From NCBI RefSeq assembly GCF_000718305.1, contig NZ_JOFQ01000001.1, positions 1-64,000 on the forward strand: DNA of 64,000 nucleotides. Reading direction: 5' to 3'. Source of the stretch: Streptomyces niger (GTDB taxonomy: Bacteria; Actinomycetota; Actinomycetes; Streptomycetales; Streptomycetaceae). The notes below the pieces were generated by a model that saw only the letters and a program-made list of their open reading frames with translations, did no database searches and was not told the DNA's origin. The translations under genes and the position numbers were made by a program. Numbering within the stretch: the stretch's first letter is position 1; every line of letters begins with the position of its first letter. This document shows, piece by piece, positions 26,105 through 35,154 of the stretch.

Positions 26105-27565
26105 GTGACTGTCAACGACGACTCGTTCACCAATTGGAAGAACCGCGAGGAGATCGCGGAATCGATGATCCCGATCATCGGGAAGCTGCACCGGGAGCGG
26201 GACGTCACGATCCTGCTGCACAGCCGCTCCTTGGTGAACAAGTCGGTGGTCAGCATCCTGAAGACCCACCGATTCGCGCGCCAGATAGCCGGCGAGGAGC
26301 TCTCGATCACCGAGACGTTCCCCTTCCTCCAGGCGCTCACCGCCCTCGACCTGGGCCCCTCCCAGATCGACATCGGCCGGCTCGCCGAGACGTACAAGGC
26401 CGACGACCGGGGGCTCTCGGTGGAGGCGTTCACCGCCGAGGCCGTCGCGGGCGCCACGGGCGCCAACAAGATCGAGTGCCGCCAGGGGCGCGACGTCGTC
26501 CTCTACGGCTTCGGCCGCATCGGCCGCCTCGTCGCCCGGCTGCTCATCGAGAAGGCCGGCTCCGGCAACGGCCTGCGGCTGCGCGCCATCGTCGTGCGCG
26601 GGGGCGGCGGCCGGGCCGCCGAGGACCTCGTGAAGCGCGCCGCGCTGCTGCGCCGCGACTCCATCCACGGTCAGTTCCAGGGCACGATCACCGTCGACGA
26701 GGCGAACAGCACCATCGTCGCCAACGGCAACGAGATCAAGGTGATCTACGCCAACGGCCCGTCGGAGATCGACTACACGGCGTACGGCATCAAGGACGCC
26801 ATCCTCATCGACAACACGGGCAAGTGGCGCGACCGCGAGGGCCTGTCGGAGCACCTGCGCCCCGGCATCGACAAGGTCGTCCTGACCGCGCCGGGCAAGG
26901 GCGACGTCCCGAACATCGTGCACGGCGTCAACCACGACACGATCAAGCCGGACGAGCGGATCCTGTCCTGCGCGTCCTGCACCACCAACGCCATCGTCCC
27001 GCCGCTGAAGGCGATGGAGGACGAGTACGGGGTGCTGCGCGGCCACGTGGAGACCGTCCACTCGTTCACCAACGACCAGAACCTGCTGGACAACTACCAC
27101 AAGGCGGACCGCCGCGGCCGCTCGGCGCCGCTCAACATGGTCATCACCGAGACCGGTGCCGCCTCCGCCGTCGCCAAGGCGCTGCCCGACCTCAAGGCGA
27201 AGATCACCGGCAGCTCGATCCGCGTCCCGGTGCCGGACGTCTCGATCGCGATCCTCAACCTCCAGCTCGCCCGCGAGACCAGCCGCGACGAGGTGCTCGA
27301 ATACCTCCGTGACGTGTCGCTGACCTCGCCGCTCCGCCGCCAGATCGACTTCACCAGCGCCCCCGACGCGGTCTCCAACGACTTCATCGGCTCGCGCCAC
27401 GCGTCGATCGTGGATGCGGGTGCCACGAAGGTCGAGGGCGACAACGCGATCCTGTACCTGTGGTACGACAACGAGTTCGGCTACTCCTCGCAGGTCATCC
27501 GCGTCGTCCAGCACGTCTCCGGGGTCGAGTACCCGACGTACCCGGCGCCGGCCCCGGTGGCCTGA
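26105..27565 (+). CDS. gap: Glyceraldehyde-3-phosphate dehydrogenase, long form
   Basis: A 486-residue protein of the long GAPDH class, about 150 residues longer than the usual glycolytic enzyme because of an N-terminal helical extension (NDDSFTNWKNREEIAESMIP onward). The NAD motif YGFGRIGRLVARLL is near residue 134, the catalytic cysteine lies in SCASCTTNAI, and WYDNEFGYSSQVI closes the catalytic domain. GTG at 26105 marks the family start; a palindrome CTCGATCGAG lies just upstream. As I recall, the S. coelicolor counterpart also lies near the long argG. A redox or alternative carbon role is possible. Confidence 0.92.
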   Translation: MTVNDDSFTNWKNREEIAESMIPIIGKLHRERDVTILLHSRSLVNKSVVSILKTHRFARQIAGEELSITETFPFLQALTALDLGPSQIDIGRLAETYKADDRGLSVEAFTAEAVAGATGANKIECRQGRDVVLYGFGRIGRLVARLLIEKAGSGNGLRLRAIVVRGGGGRAAEDLVKRAALLRRDSIHGQFQGTITVDEANSTIVANGNEIKVIYANGPSEIDYTAYGIKDAILIDNTGKWRDREGLSEHLRPGIDKVVLTAPGKGDVPNIVHGVNHDTIKPDERILSCASCTTNAIVPPLKAMEDEYGVLRGHVETVHSFTNDQNLLDNYHKADRRGRSAPLNMVITETGAASAVAKALPDLKAKITGSSIRVPVPDVSIAILNLQLARETSRDEVLEYLRDVSLTSPLRRQIDFTSAPDAVSNDFIGSRHASIVDAGATKVEGDNAILYLWYDNEFGYSSQVIRVVQHVSGVEYPTYPAPAPVA

Positions 27566-27680
27566 CGCCTGCTCACCCCCGTACGGCGGCCCCGACGACC
27601 GATCCGGGGCCGCCGGCAGTAACTCGGCTCATCCAGGGCACTTGCAGAAAACGATCTTCGCCCAGCCCTGGAGAGCGCTC

Positions 27681-28421
27681 ATGGTCACCCCGACCCGCCG
27701 GCCACGACCCGCCACCCGCCGCCCCGCGTTCAGCCTGCGCCAACTGACCGTCTGCTTCGGGCTGATCGCCATCGGCATCGTGGGGATCGGCTTGATGCTG
27801 CGAACGGGCCTGGACAGCGCGGCCCGCCACCCTGTGGCGAGTCTCGTCGTGGTGTCGGCGGTAGCGGCGCTGGTCGTAGGGATCGCCCGCTCCCGTCCTC
27901 GCGGAGGCGCGAGCAGGCGCGTGGATCCTCGTCCGGGCGACCCGGGCTTCGCGGCGGAATCCCCTCTCGTCGAAGTCGAGAACATCGAAGAGGGCGAAGA
28001 GGCCGAAGCAGTCGAAGCAGCCGAAGAAACCGTGTACGTGGCGGACTACGCGGCCATGGACGCGTACGAGTTCGAGAACGCGGTGGCCGCACTGTGCGAG
28101 CGGGACGGCTGCATCGACGTCGAGGTCGTCGGCGGCGCCAACGACCTCGGCGCGGACATCGTGGCCACGACGTCGGACGGCCGCACCCTGGTCGTCCAGT
28201 GCAAGCGCTACGCCGAGAGCCACAAGGTCGGCTCGCAGGATCTCCAGCGCTTCGGCGGCACCTGCTACACGGTCCACGGCGCGGACGTCGCGGCGCTGGT
28301 CACCACTAGCTCGTTCACCGACCCCGCCATCGAGTACGCCGAACAGTGCGGCATCCTCTGCTTCAGCGGCACGGAACTGACCGCCTGGGCCACCGGAACC
28401 GGGCCCGCCCCCTGGGAGTAG
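27681..28421 (+). CDS. Membrane-anchored Mrr-like restriction endonuclease domain protein
   Basis: A 246-residue protein. Residues about 20-75 hold two hydrophobic helices (LTVCFGLIAIGIVGIGLML and VASLVVVSAVAALVVGIA), then an acidic linker rich in Glu and Ala. Residues about 120-235 are a PD-(D/E)xK nuclease domain of the Mrr_cat type: MDAYEFENAVAALCERDG, NDLGADIVAT, and LVVQCKRY supplying Asp and Gln-x-Lys. Such proteins may cleave methylated or foreign DNA, but many membrane-linked ones have no known target. There is no methylase nearby. It begins about 115 bases after gap. Confidence 0.85.
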   Translation: MVTPTRRPRPATRRPAFSLRQLTVCFGLIAIGIVGIGLMLRTGLDSAARHPVASLVVVSAVAALVVGIARSRPRGGASRRVDPRPGDPGFAAESPLVEVENIEEGEEAEAVEAAEETVYVADYAAMDAYEFENAVAALCERDGCIDVEVVGGANDLGADIVATTSDGRTLVVQCKRYAESHKVGSQDLQRFGGTCYTVHGADVAALVTTSSFTDPAIEYAEQCGILCFSGTELTAWATGTGPAPWE

Positions 28422-28491
28422 GCCCGCACCAGGAGTGAGGGTGGGGAGTGCGGAGCGAGGAGCGGGGCGTGGCTCCACCCCTCGCGTGTGC

Positions 28492-29592
28492 TCACGTGTT
28501 GCGGATCGCTTGCACCAGGCCGGCGATGAGGTCGGCCCGCTCGGTCATGGCGGCGACCACCAGGTACTCGTGGTCCGCGTGGGCGCCGCCACCGACCGCG
28601 CCGAGGCCGTCGAGGGTCGGCACCCCCAGAGCGGCCGTGAAGTTCCCGTCGCTGCCGCCGCCCACTGCCTTGCCCCGCAGGCCGGGCGCGAGTTGCCGGG
28701 CCATGGCGAACAGCTCGGCGGAGGCCGACTCGGGCATCGGGGGGCGGCCTACGGAGCCCCGTACCGCGATCTTCGCCTCGTCGAGGCGCGGAGTCAGTGC
28801 AGCGAAGGCGGACTCGATGCGGTCCTTCTCGTCCGCCGACTCGACCCGCACGTCGACGACGATGGTCGCCTCCGCCGGTACGACGTTGTCCAGGGTGCCG
28901 GCGGACGCGACGGTCGGGGTCACCGTCGTGCCGATGTCGGGACGGCTCAGTGCCGCGATGTCCAGGACCTGGTGTGCGGCTTCGACCAGGGCATTGACTC
29001 CGGCCGCCGGCTCCAGCCCCGCATGCGAGGCGCGGCCGGTGAGGGACACCTGGAACGTGCCACACCCCTTACGACCGGTCTTCAGGCCACCGTCGTCGGC
29101 CGCACCCTCGGCCACCAGTACCGCACCGCAAGCGAGGGCGCGTTCTTCGATGAGGGCGCGCGAGGCGTGCGATCCGACCTCTTCATCGGCGGTCACCAGG
29201 ATCTCGACGCCCGAACGGTCGGCGAGCGACGCCACGCCGTGAACGGCCTGCACCAGGCCGCCCAGCATGTCGAAGACCCCGGGCCCGGTCGCATGGCCGG
29301 CCTCGACCTTGAAGGGGCGACGGGCGAGGGTGCCGAGCGGGAACACCGTGTCGTGGTGACCGAGGATCAGTACCTTGGGGTCGCCGCCGCCCGACCAGTG
29401 CACGTGCGGCCCGGCTGCGCTCTCCACGAGGCGGGCCCGACCGCCGAGACGGCTCTCGATGACGGCGGCGACGGCCTTCGCCGATGCGGTGAGGGCATCG
29501 ACATCGCGCGACGGAGACTCGGTCTCGACGAGCGTCCGAAGGTCGTCCAGCATGGCGTCGACGCTCACATCGACAGACTTGTACTTCGTCAC
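28492..29592 (-). CDS. M20 family metallopeptidase (glutamate carboxypeptidase-like)
   Basis: A 366-residue zinc peptidase. Metal ligands are visible in order: GHHDTV (His), PGVFDMLGG (bridging Asp), TADEEVGS (general base Glu and ligand Glu), VAEGA, and GGGAHADHEY (His). The lid domain contains GRASHAGLEPAAGVNALVEA. It resembles carboxypeptidase G2 and related enzymes that release C-terminal glutamate or act on aminoacyl compounds. There is no signal peptide, so it is cytosolic. Three 20-bp repeats lie immediately upstream. Confidence 0.9.
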   Translation of the reverse strand: MTKYKSVDVSVDAMLDDLRTLVETESPSRDVDALTASAKAVAAVIESRLGGRARLVESAAGPHVHWSGGGDPKVLILGHHDTVFPLGTLARRPFKVEAGHATGPGVFDMLGGLVQAVHGVASLADRSGVEILVTADEEVGSHASRALIEERALACGAVLVAEGAADDGGLKTGRKGCGTFQVSLTGRASHAGLEPAAGVNALVEAAHQVLDIAALSRPDIGTTVTPTVASAGTLDNVVPAEATIVVDVRVESADEKDRIESAFAALTPRLDEAKIAVRGSVGRPPMPESASAELFAMARQLAPGLRGKAVGGGSDGNFTAALGVPTLDGLGAVGGGAHADHEYLVVAAMTERADLIAGLVQAIRNT

Positions 29593-29600
29593 GCCGCAAG

Positions 29601-29660
29601 CCTACTCGGCACGTCGCGGGCCCACTTGGTACACCGCGGGCCTACTCGGCACGTCGCGGG
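29601..29660 (-). repeat. Three tandem 20-bp repeats upstream of the M20 gene
   Basis: Units at 29601-29620 and 29641-29660 are identical (CCTACTCGGCACGTCGCGGG). The middle unit at 29621-29640 differs at a few positions. They fill the 80-base gap between the GPP34 stop and the M20 start, two helical turns apart, suggesting tandem regulator sites or a repeated promoter. Confidence 0.8.
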
Positions 29661-29672
29661 CAGCGTCTTCGT

Positions 29673-30332
29673 TCAACCCGCGCCGCCGGCGGCTGCGTTG
29701 TCCGAGTAGATCTGCTTGCGTACCGCCTCGGCGAACCACTGCTCGCGGACCAGAGGTCTCAGTTCGCGGCGTGCGCGCCAGGAGACGTCCAGACGTGTGG
29801 CCACCTCCGTGGCCAGGAGCAGTCCGGCCAGGGCGCGGGAACGACGGTCGGGGAAGCCCCGCTCCAGGGAACCGTGGAAGGCGGCGAGCGCCTGGTCGTG
29901 CAGTTGCTGGTCGACCACGTCGTAGCGACGGTGGGGGAACAGACCGAGCGCGCGGTGTTCCGTCAGCCGGATCGCGCCACGGTGAGCGAGGGAGGCGGCG
30001 GCGAGCTGCTCCGCCTGTCTACCGTACTTCCGGAGCCAGGCCTGCAGCCGTTCACCCTTGCCCTTGCCGTTGGCTCCACCCGCCGGGCCGGCGGCGAGGT
30101 CGCCCAGTATCCGGTCCAGTAGTGGCTGACCGACCGGCAGAGGACGCAGGACGACGAACCGCCCCCGTTCCTCGGCCACACTGCCGTACCCCTCCAACTC
30201 CGCGAGCGCGGCCGCGGCCAGGCCGTAGCGGAGGTGGTCCATCTTGACGCGGGGCCGGGAGCGGGCGGGATCGAGGCCCAGGAGCAGCAGTTCCTCGGCC
30301 ACCGTCAGGTGATGCGGCGAAAGCGTGGTCAT
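29673..30332 (-). CDS. GPP34 (GOLPH3-like) family protein, second copy
   Basis: A 219-residue protein with the GPP34 features: HLTVAEELLLLGLDPARSRP, LRYGLAAAALAELEGYGSVA, and RRYDVVDQQLHDQALAAFHG. It is only distantly similar to the copy at 20594-21238, so this is not a recent duplication. It lies upstream of the M20 peptidase on the same strand and may be co-transcribed. The role is unknown. Confidence 0.85.
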   Translation of the reverse strand: MTTLSPHHLTVAEELLLLGLDPARSRPRVKMDHLRYGLAAAALAELEGYGSVAEERGRFVVLRPLPVGQPLLDRILGDLAAGPAGGANGKGKGERLQAWLRKYGRQAEQLAAASLAHRGAIRLTEHRALGLFPHRRYDVVDQQLHDQALAAFHGSLERGFPDRRSRALAGLLLATEVATRLDVSWRARRELRPLVREQWFAEAVRKQIYSDNAAAGGAG

Positions 30333-30590
30333 GGCGGAAGGGACGCTGCCACGTCGACCAGCGGTTGCCGGCGGCGGCGGTGTCGAGGGGTGCGGGGAGG
30401 CCGGTGGCAGCGGGCGGCGGTTCGCGGACGGAGAAGAGAGAGAAGGGGGAGAAGGGTAAGGCGACGCACGCGGTAGGAGGCGAGGGGCGAGGCGGTCGGG
30501 GGCCGGAAGGCGACCGATCGCCTCGTGCTGAGCGGTGCTGATCGTTATGCTGCCGCCGAACGCTCAAACGCACACAACAGGGGGTGGCGC

Positions 30591-31748
30591 ATGCGGGAAC
30601 CGGTGGAACTGCGGCGGCAGCGCATACTGGCCGTCCTGAGGTCGCGCGGCTCGGCGCGCGTCGCCGACCTCGCGGCCGAGCTGGAGGTCTCGGTGGTCAC
30701 CGTCCGCCGGGACGTCGAGGAGCTGGACCGCGCCGGCAAGCTGCGGCGCGGGCACGGGGTGGCACGTTCGCTCGTGCCGGTCGAGGAAGCGGGTACGGGT
30801 GCCGCCACGGCGGTGGCGACGGGCGGGCGGCCGGGTGAGGACTCCGCCCCGGCGATCGGCCTGGTGGTGCCCGAGCGGCACTCGTACCTCTTCGAGACCC
30901 TGCACGGTGCGCGCACCGTGCTGGAGGAAGCCGGCATGCGCATCGCGCTGCACATCGCGCCTGCCGTCTCCGGCGGTGAACGCCCCATGGTGGAGCGGGC
31001 GTTGGCGAGCGGCGTGCGGGGGCTGCTGATCGCGCCGCGGTGGCGCGGGCGGGGCGCGGAGGAGGCCGATCACGGCTGGCTCGGCTCACTGGACGTACCG
31101 ACCGTGCTGATGGAGCGCCGCCCGCGGCCCGGCAGTGCGCTGCACGCGTTGGATTCGGTCTGCTCCGACCACTGGTACGGCGTGCACCTCGCCGTCGAGC
31201 ACCTGGTGGCGCTGGGCCACCGGAGGATCGTGCTGGCCGCGCGGGACGACAGTCCGACGGCCCGGGCGGTGCGCGCGGCGTTCACCGCGATCGCGGCGGA
31301 GCGGGCGGAGGTCGAGGACTGGGCGGTGACGCTGAGTTCGCCGAGCGCGGTGCCGGAGGCCGAGGAGCGGTCACGCACCGAGCTGGATCATGGGCCGCAG
31401 CCCGACGTCCTGGACCTGGTGCGTGCGCGCGGCGCCACCGCCGCCCTGCTGCACGGCGATGTCGATGCGCTGATGCTGGTCCAGCGGTTCCAGGAGGCCG
31501 GGATACGGGTGCCGGAGGACTTCTCGGTGGTGGCCTACGACGATGTCGTGGCGGCGCTGGGCAGTACCCCGCTGACCGCGGTGGCGCCGCCCAAGAAGGA
31601 GGTGGGGCGGGCGGCGGCCGAGCTGTTGCTGCACCGGCTGCGGCAGCCGGCCGGCGAGCGGCCCGCACCCGTACGGCGTATCGAGCTGCTGCCGGATCTG
31701 CAGGTGCGTGGTTCGACGGCGCCGGTGGGCGGTTGCGCTGGTGAGTGA
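30591..31748 (+). CDS. DeoR-type regulator with LacI-like sugar-binding domain
   Basis: A 385-residue regulator. Residues 5-60 are a DeoR winged helix (RRQRILAVLRSRGSARVADL, then LEVSVVTVRRDVEELDRAGK). From about residue 90 a periplasmic-binding-protein fold of the LacI type follows (AIGLVVPERHSYLFETLHGA, GHRRIVLAARDDS, DVDALMLVQRFQEAGIRVPE, VAYDDVVAALGSTPLTAVAP). This DeoR-plus-PBP1 combination differs from both parent families and is seen upstream of sugar ABC operons in actinomycetes. The following transporter operon is its likely target. It should sense an incoming sugar or its derivative. Confidence 0.9.
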   Translation: MREPVELRRQRILAVLRSRGSARVADLAAELEVSVVTVRRDVEELDRAGKLRRGHGVARSLVPVEEAGTGAATAVATGGRPGEDSAPAIGLVVPERHSYLFETLHGARTVLEEAGMRIALHIAPAVSGGERPMVERALASGVRGLLIAPRWRGRGAEEADHGWLGSLDVPTVLMERRPRPGSALHALDSVCSDHWYGVHLAVEHLVALGHRRIVLAARDDSPTARAVRAAFTAIAAERAEVEDWAVTLSSPSAVPEAEERSRTELDHGPQPDVLDLVRARGATAALLHGDVDALMLVQRFQEAGIRVPEDFSVVAYDDVVAALGSTPLTAVAPPKKEVGRAAAELLLHRLRQPAGERPAPVRRIELLPDLQVRGSTAPVGGCAGE

Positions 31749-31756
31749 CCGTCAGA

Positions 31757-31833
31757 AGCGGTATGCCAGCGGTATGCGGCGACCCTTGTGAGCGTTTGAC
31801 CGCTTTATTTTCTTCTGATCGGTCTATTGACCG
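31757..31833 (+). promoter_or_regulatory. Putative operators of the sugar operon
   Basis: The region after the regulator gene holds AGCGGTATGC twice (31757-31766 and 31768-31777, 11-bp period), TTTGACCG at 31795-31802, and the palindrome CGGTCTATTGACCG at 31820-31833. It is AT-richer than the surroundings and precedes the binding-protein gene at 31891, so it probably contains its promoter and the regulator's binding sites. Confidence 0.5.
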
Positions 31834-31890
31834 GGTTCTGTAGCTCCGATCACTATTCCCGTGTCCCGAAACGAGCCGCGGGAGGCACGC

Positions 31891-33231
31891 ATGCCGGGCC
31901 AACAGAGCCGTCGTTCCGTACTCGCTGCGCTCGCCGCCCTGTCCCTGTCCGGTGTGAGCGCCTGCACCGGCAGCGGCGGCAGACAGCCGCGCACCACCGG
32001 CACCATCGGCAAGAGCACCACACGCGTCACCTTCTGGTCCGCCTTGCGTGGCAGCCAGGAGGTGGTGGACGAGTTCAACCGTACGCACCGCCACATCCAG
32101 GTGGACTTCCAACAGGTCCCGTCCGGCGCGCTGGGCGGTTATGCCAAGCTCAGCAACGCGGCCCGGGCGGGGAACGCACCGGACGTCGCCACCATCGAAT
32201 ACCCCCAGGTCCCGGGCTTCGCGATCGACGGCGTCGCCCGCGACATCACCGACCTCGTCGACGCCGACCTGCGCGGCAAACTGCTGCCGCAGGCTCTCCA
32301 GCTGACGACGTTCGACCGCCGGGTCTTCAGCGTTCCGCTGGACGTCGAGCCGATGGTGCTGCATTACCGCACCGACCTCTTCCGGGAGTACGGCCTGGAC
32401 GTCCCTGCCACGTGGGACGACTTCGAGGAGGCGGCGCGGGTGGTACGGAAGCGCGCACCGGACCGCAGGCTGGCGCTGTTCCCCACCGACGGCATGACGC
32501 AGTTCGCCGCATGGTCATGGCAGGCGGGCAGCCGTTGGTTCGACACGTCCAAGGGTGCCTGGAACGTCTCCATGGCCGATGCCCCCAGCCGCCGGGTGGC
32601 CGGGTACTGGCAGCGGCTGTGGGACCAGGACCTGGTCTTCATGAATCCCACCGAGGGCGCCCGTGGCACCGCCCAGATCGGCCAGGGCCGGCTGCTCGCA
32701 CGGCTCAGCGGCGCCTGGGACGCCGGCGCACAGATGAACGCCCATCCGGGGCAGGCGGGAAAGTGGGCCGTCGCGCCCCTCCCCCAGTGGGACACCCGAC
32801 ACCCCGTCAGCGCCACCCACGGCGGTTCCACCTTCGCCGTCACCAAGGACTGCCGGAACCCCGAAGCCGCGATGGAGTTCATCAGCTGGCAGGTCACCCA
32901 CCCCGACGCGCTGCGGGCCCGGCTCTCCAGCGGGACCAGCAGTCAGTTCCCCGCCGCTCCCGGGCTGATCGAGGTGGGCCGCAAGGCCTTCGACCGCAGC
33001 TACTACTCCGGCCAGGACATCTACGCGCTCTTCCGGGAGCAGGCCCGGCTGATAGACGACCGGTGGACGTGGGGGCCGCGGATGACGGCGACACAGAAAG
33101 TCATGCAGGACGGGTTCGCCCGTGCCGCCGGCGGCCAGGGCACGATCATCGGCGCCGTACGCGAAGCGCAGCGCGGCACCATGCCCGACCTCAAGGCCCT
33201 CGGCCTGTCCACCACCGCGCACAGCAGCTGA
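31891..33231 (+). CDS. Sugar ABC transporter substrate-binding lipoprotein
   Basis: A 446-residue extracellular binding protein. The signal peptide has a twin-arginine start (SRRSVLAALA) and a lipobox ending VSAC with Cys25 as the lipidated residue, so it is probably exported by Tat and anchored outside. The mature part has the family-1 pattern: VTFWSALRGSQEVVDEFNRT, NAPDVATIEYPQVPGFA, PMVLHYRTDLFREYGLDVPA, TWDDFEEAARVV. GGAGG lies just before the ATG. It should deliver an oligosaccharide or glycoside to the two permeases that follow. Confidence 0.93.
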   Translation: MPGQQSRRSVLAALAALSLSGVSACTGSGGRQPRTTGTIGKSTTRVTFWSALRGSQEVVDEFNRTHRHIQVDFQQVPSGALGGYAKLSNAARAGNAPDVATIEYPQVPGFAIDGVARDITDLVDADLRGKLLPQALQLTTFDRRVFSVPLDVEPMVLHYRTDLFREYGLDVPATWDDFEEAARVVRKRAPDRRLALFPTDGMTQFAAWSWQAGSRWFDTSKGAWNVSMADAPSRRVAGYWQRLWDQDLVFMNPTEGARGTAQIGQGRLLARLSGAWDAGAQMNAHPGQAGKWAVAPLPQWDTRHPVSATHGGSTFAVTKDCRNPEAAMEFISWQVTHPDALRARLSSGTSSQFPAAPGLIEVGRKAFDRSYYSGQDIYALFREQARLIDDRWTWGPRMTATQKVMQDGFARAAGGQGTIIGAVREAQRGTMPDLKALGLSTTAHSS

Positions 33232-33257
33232 CGACCGTCAGAGAGGCAGGTGACACC

Positions 33258-34238
33258 ATGACCACGACCACCACCACGGACACCGTCGCCCCACCGTCCC
33301 GGGCCGCCCCCCGGTCCTCCGCGGCCCAGCGGCGCGGGGCGCGAAGACGAAGGCTCGGCGCGTGCGGCGTGCTGATGACGCCGTTCTTCGTCCTGCTCGT
33401 GACGGTCTTCCTCATCCCCGTCGGCACCGCCGTGTGGCTGAGCTTCTTCGGCGCCGATCAGCCGGGCCTCGGGTTCGGCCCGGAGCGGACGGTGTTCGTC
33501 GGGCTGCGCAGCTACGCCGCGGTCCTCACCGACCCGACCTTCCTCGGCGGCCTCGGCACCGTCGCCGCGTACTGCCTGTTCTACATCCCGCTGATGGTGG
33601 TGTGCGCCCTGGGGCTCGCCCTGCTGCTGGACTCGGGCGTGGTGCGGCTGCGTTCGTGGGCACAGCTGGGGTTGTTCCTGCCGCACGCGGTGCCGGGCAT
33701 CATCGCCGCGATCATCTGGCTGTACCTCTACACCCCCGGCATCAGCCCGGTCATCGAGCTGCTGGCGCGCGGGAACATCACCGTCGACTTCCTCGGCGTC
33801 CACACCGTCCTGCCCTCGATCGTGAACATCGCGGTGTGGAGCAACCTGGGCTACAACACCATCATCTTCTACGCCGCGCTGCAGGCCGTGCCGCGCGAGG
33901 TGATCGAGGCGTCGGTGGTGGACGGCGCGGGGCCGGTACGGACCGCGCTGCAGGTCAAGACGCCGTTGGTGCGGTCCTCGATCGTCATGGTCGCGATGTT
34001 CACACTGATCTGGGGGCTTCAGCTGTTCACCGAGCCGATGCTGCTGGGCCAGCAGACGCCGATGATCAACTCGCGGTTCACCCCGAGCATGTACATCTAC
34101 GACGCCGCCTTCAACCGCAACAACTACAGCCTGGCGGCGGCCGCCTCCGTGATCCTGCTCGTCTGCACCATCGCCCTGTCCTACGGCGTGACCCGCTGGA
34201 CCAACCGGTCCGACGGCACGGAGGAGGCCGCCCGATGA
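33258..34238 (+). CDS. Sugar ABC transporter permease, MalF type
   Basis: A 326-residue permease with six transmembrane helices after a short basic cytoplasmic start. The EAA loop that contacts the ATPase reads EASVVDGAGPVRTALQVKTP. It begins 27 bases after the binding-protein stop and overlaps the next permease by ATGA. It forms a heterodimer with the downstream MalG-type permease. No ATPase gene is in the operon, so a shared sugar-transport ATPase is needed. Confidence 0.93.
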   Translation: MTTTTTTDTVAPPSRAAPRSSAAQRRGARRRRLGACGVLMTPFFVLLVTVFLIPVGTAVWLSFFGADQPGLGFGPERTVFVGLRSYAAVLTDPTFLGGLGTVAAYCLFYIPLMVVCALGLALLLDSGVVRLRSWAQLGLFLPHAVPGIIAAIIWLYLYTPGISPVIELLARGNITVDFLGVHTVLPSIVNIAVWSNLGYNTIIFYAALQAVPREVIEASVVDGAGPVRTALQVKTPLVRSSIVMVAMFTLIWGLQLFTEPMLLGQQTPMINSRFTPSMYIYDAAFNRNNYSLAAAASVILLVCTIALSYGVTRWTNRSDGTEEAAR

Positions 34239-35107
34239 CCACCCACGCCACCGCCCCCACCGCCCTGCGTCGTCCCCGGATGCTCGGCCGGACCGCCGTG
34301 AACGTCGTCGTCGGCGTGTGCGTGCTGTACACCCTGCTGCCCGTGCTGTGGCTGGTGCTGGCCGCCACGAAGAACCGGGACGCGCTGTTCAGCAGCGACC
34401 TGCTGTCCCTCGGCGACTTCTCGCTCTTCGCCAATCTGGGCGACCTGTTCTCCATGGACGGCGGGCTCTACAGCCGCTGGTACGGCAACAGCCTGCTGTA
34501 CGCGGTGTTGGGCGCGGCGCTCGGCGCGCTGATCAGCGTCGCCTGCGGCTACGCCTTCGACAAGTACCGCTTCCGGCACAAGGAGAAGCTGTTCGGCCTG
34601 GTGCTGGCCGCGGTGATGGTGCCGCAGACGGTCCTCGCCCTGCCGCTGTACCTGATGGCGTCCGGCGTGGGGCTGGTGAACACCTTCTGGGCGGTCTTCC
34701 TCCCCGTCCTCTTCAACCCCTTCGGCGTCTACCTCGGCCGCATCTTCAGCCAGGGGTACGTGCCCGACGAGGTGCTGGAGGCGGCCCGCATCGACGGCGC
34801 CGGCGAACTGGCCACGTACTTCAAGGTGGCCCTGCGCATGCTGGGGCCCGGCGTGGTGACCGTCTTCCTCTTCCAGCTCACCGCGATCTGGAACAACTTC
34901 TTCCTGCCGATGGTCATGCTGTCCGACCAGGACCTGTATCCGGTGAGCCTGGGGCTGTACACGTGGAACAGCTCGGCGACCGTCTCCCCCGAGTACTACC
35001 CCGTCGTCGTCGCGGGCTCGCTGCTCGCGGTGCTGCCGCTGATCCTCGCCTTCATGCTGCTTCAGCGCTTCTGGCGCTCGGGGCTGACCGCCGGAGCGGT
35101 GAAGTAG
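34235..35107 (+). CDS. Sugar ABC transporter permease, MalG type
   Basis: A 290-residue permease with six transmembrane helices and the EAA loop EAARIDGAGELATYFKVALR. The start overlaps the stop of the first permease (ATGA), indicating coupled translation and equal amounts. MalG-type members end with a large periplasmic loop, as seen in YPVSLGLYTWNSSATVSPEY. The operon continues to the dehydrogenase after 47 bases with an AAGGAG ribosome site. Confidence 0.93.
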   Translation: MTTHATAPTALRRPRMLGRTAVNVVVGVCVLYTLLPVLWLVLAATKNRDALFSSDLLSLGDFSLFANLGDLFSMDGGLYSRWYGNSLLYAVLGAALGALISVACGYAFDKYRFRHKEKLFGLVLAAVMVPQTVLALPLYLMASGVGLVNTFWAVFLPVLFNPFGVYLGRIFSQGYVPDEVLEAARIDGAGELATYFKVALRMLGPGVVTVFLFQLTAIWNNFFLPMVMLSDQDLYPVSLGLYTWNSSATVSPEYYPVVVAGSLLAVLPLILAFMLLQRFWRSGLTAGAVK

Positions 35108-35154
35108 CCACCCCTACGACAAGCAGAGACAGCACGACAAGTCGAAGGAGTTCC

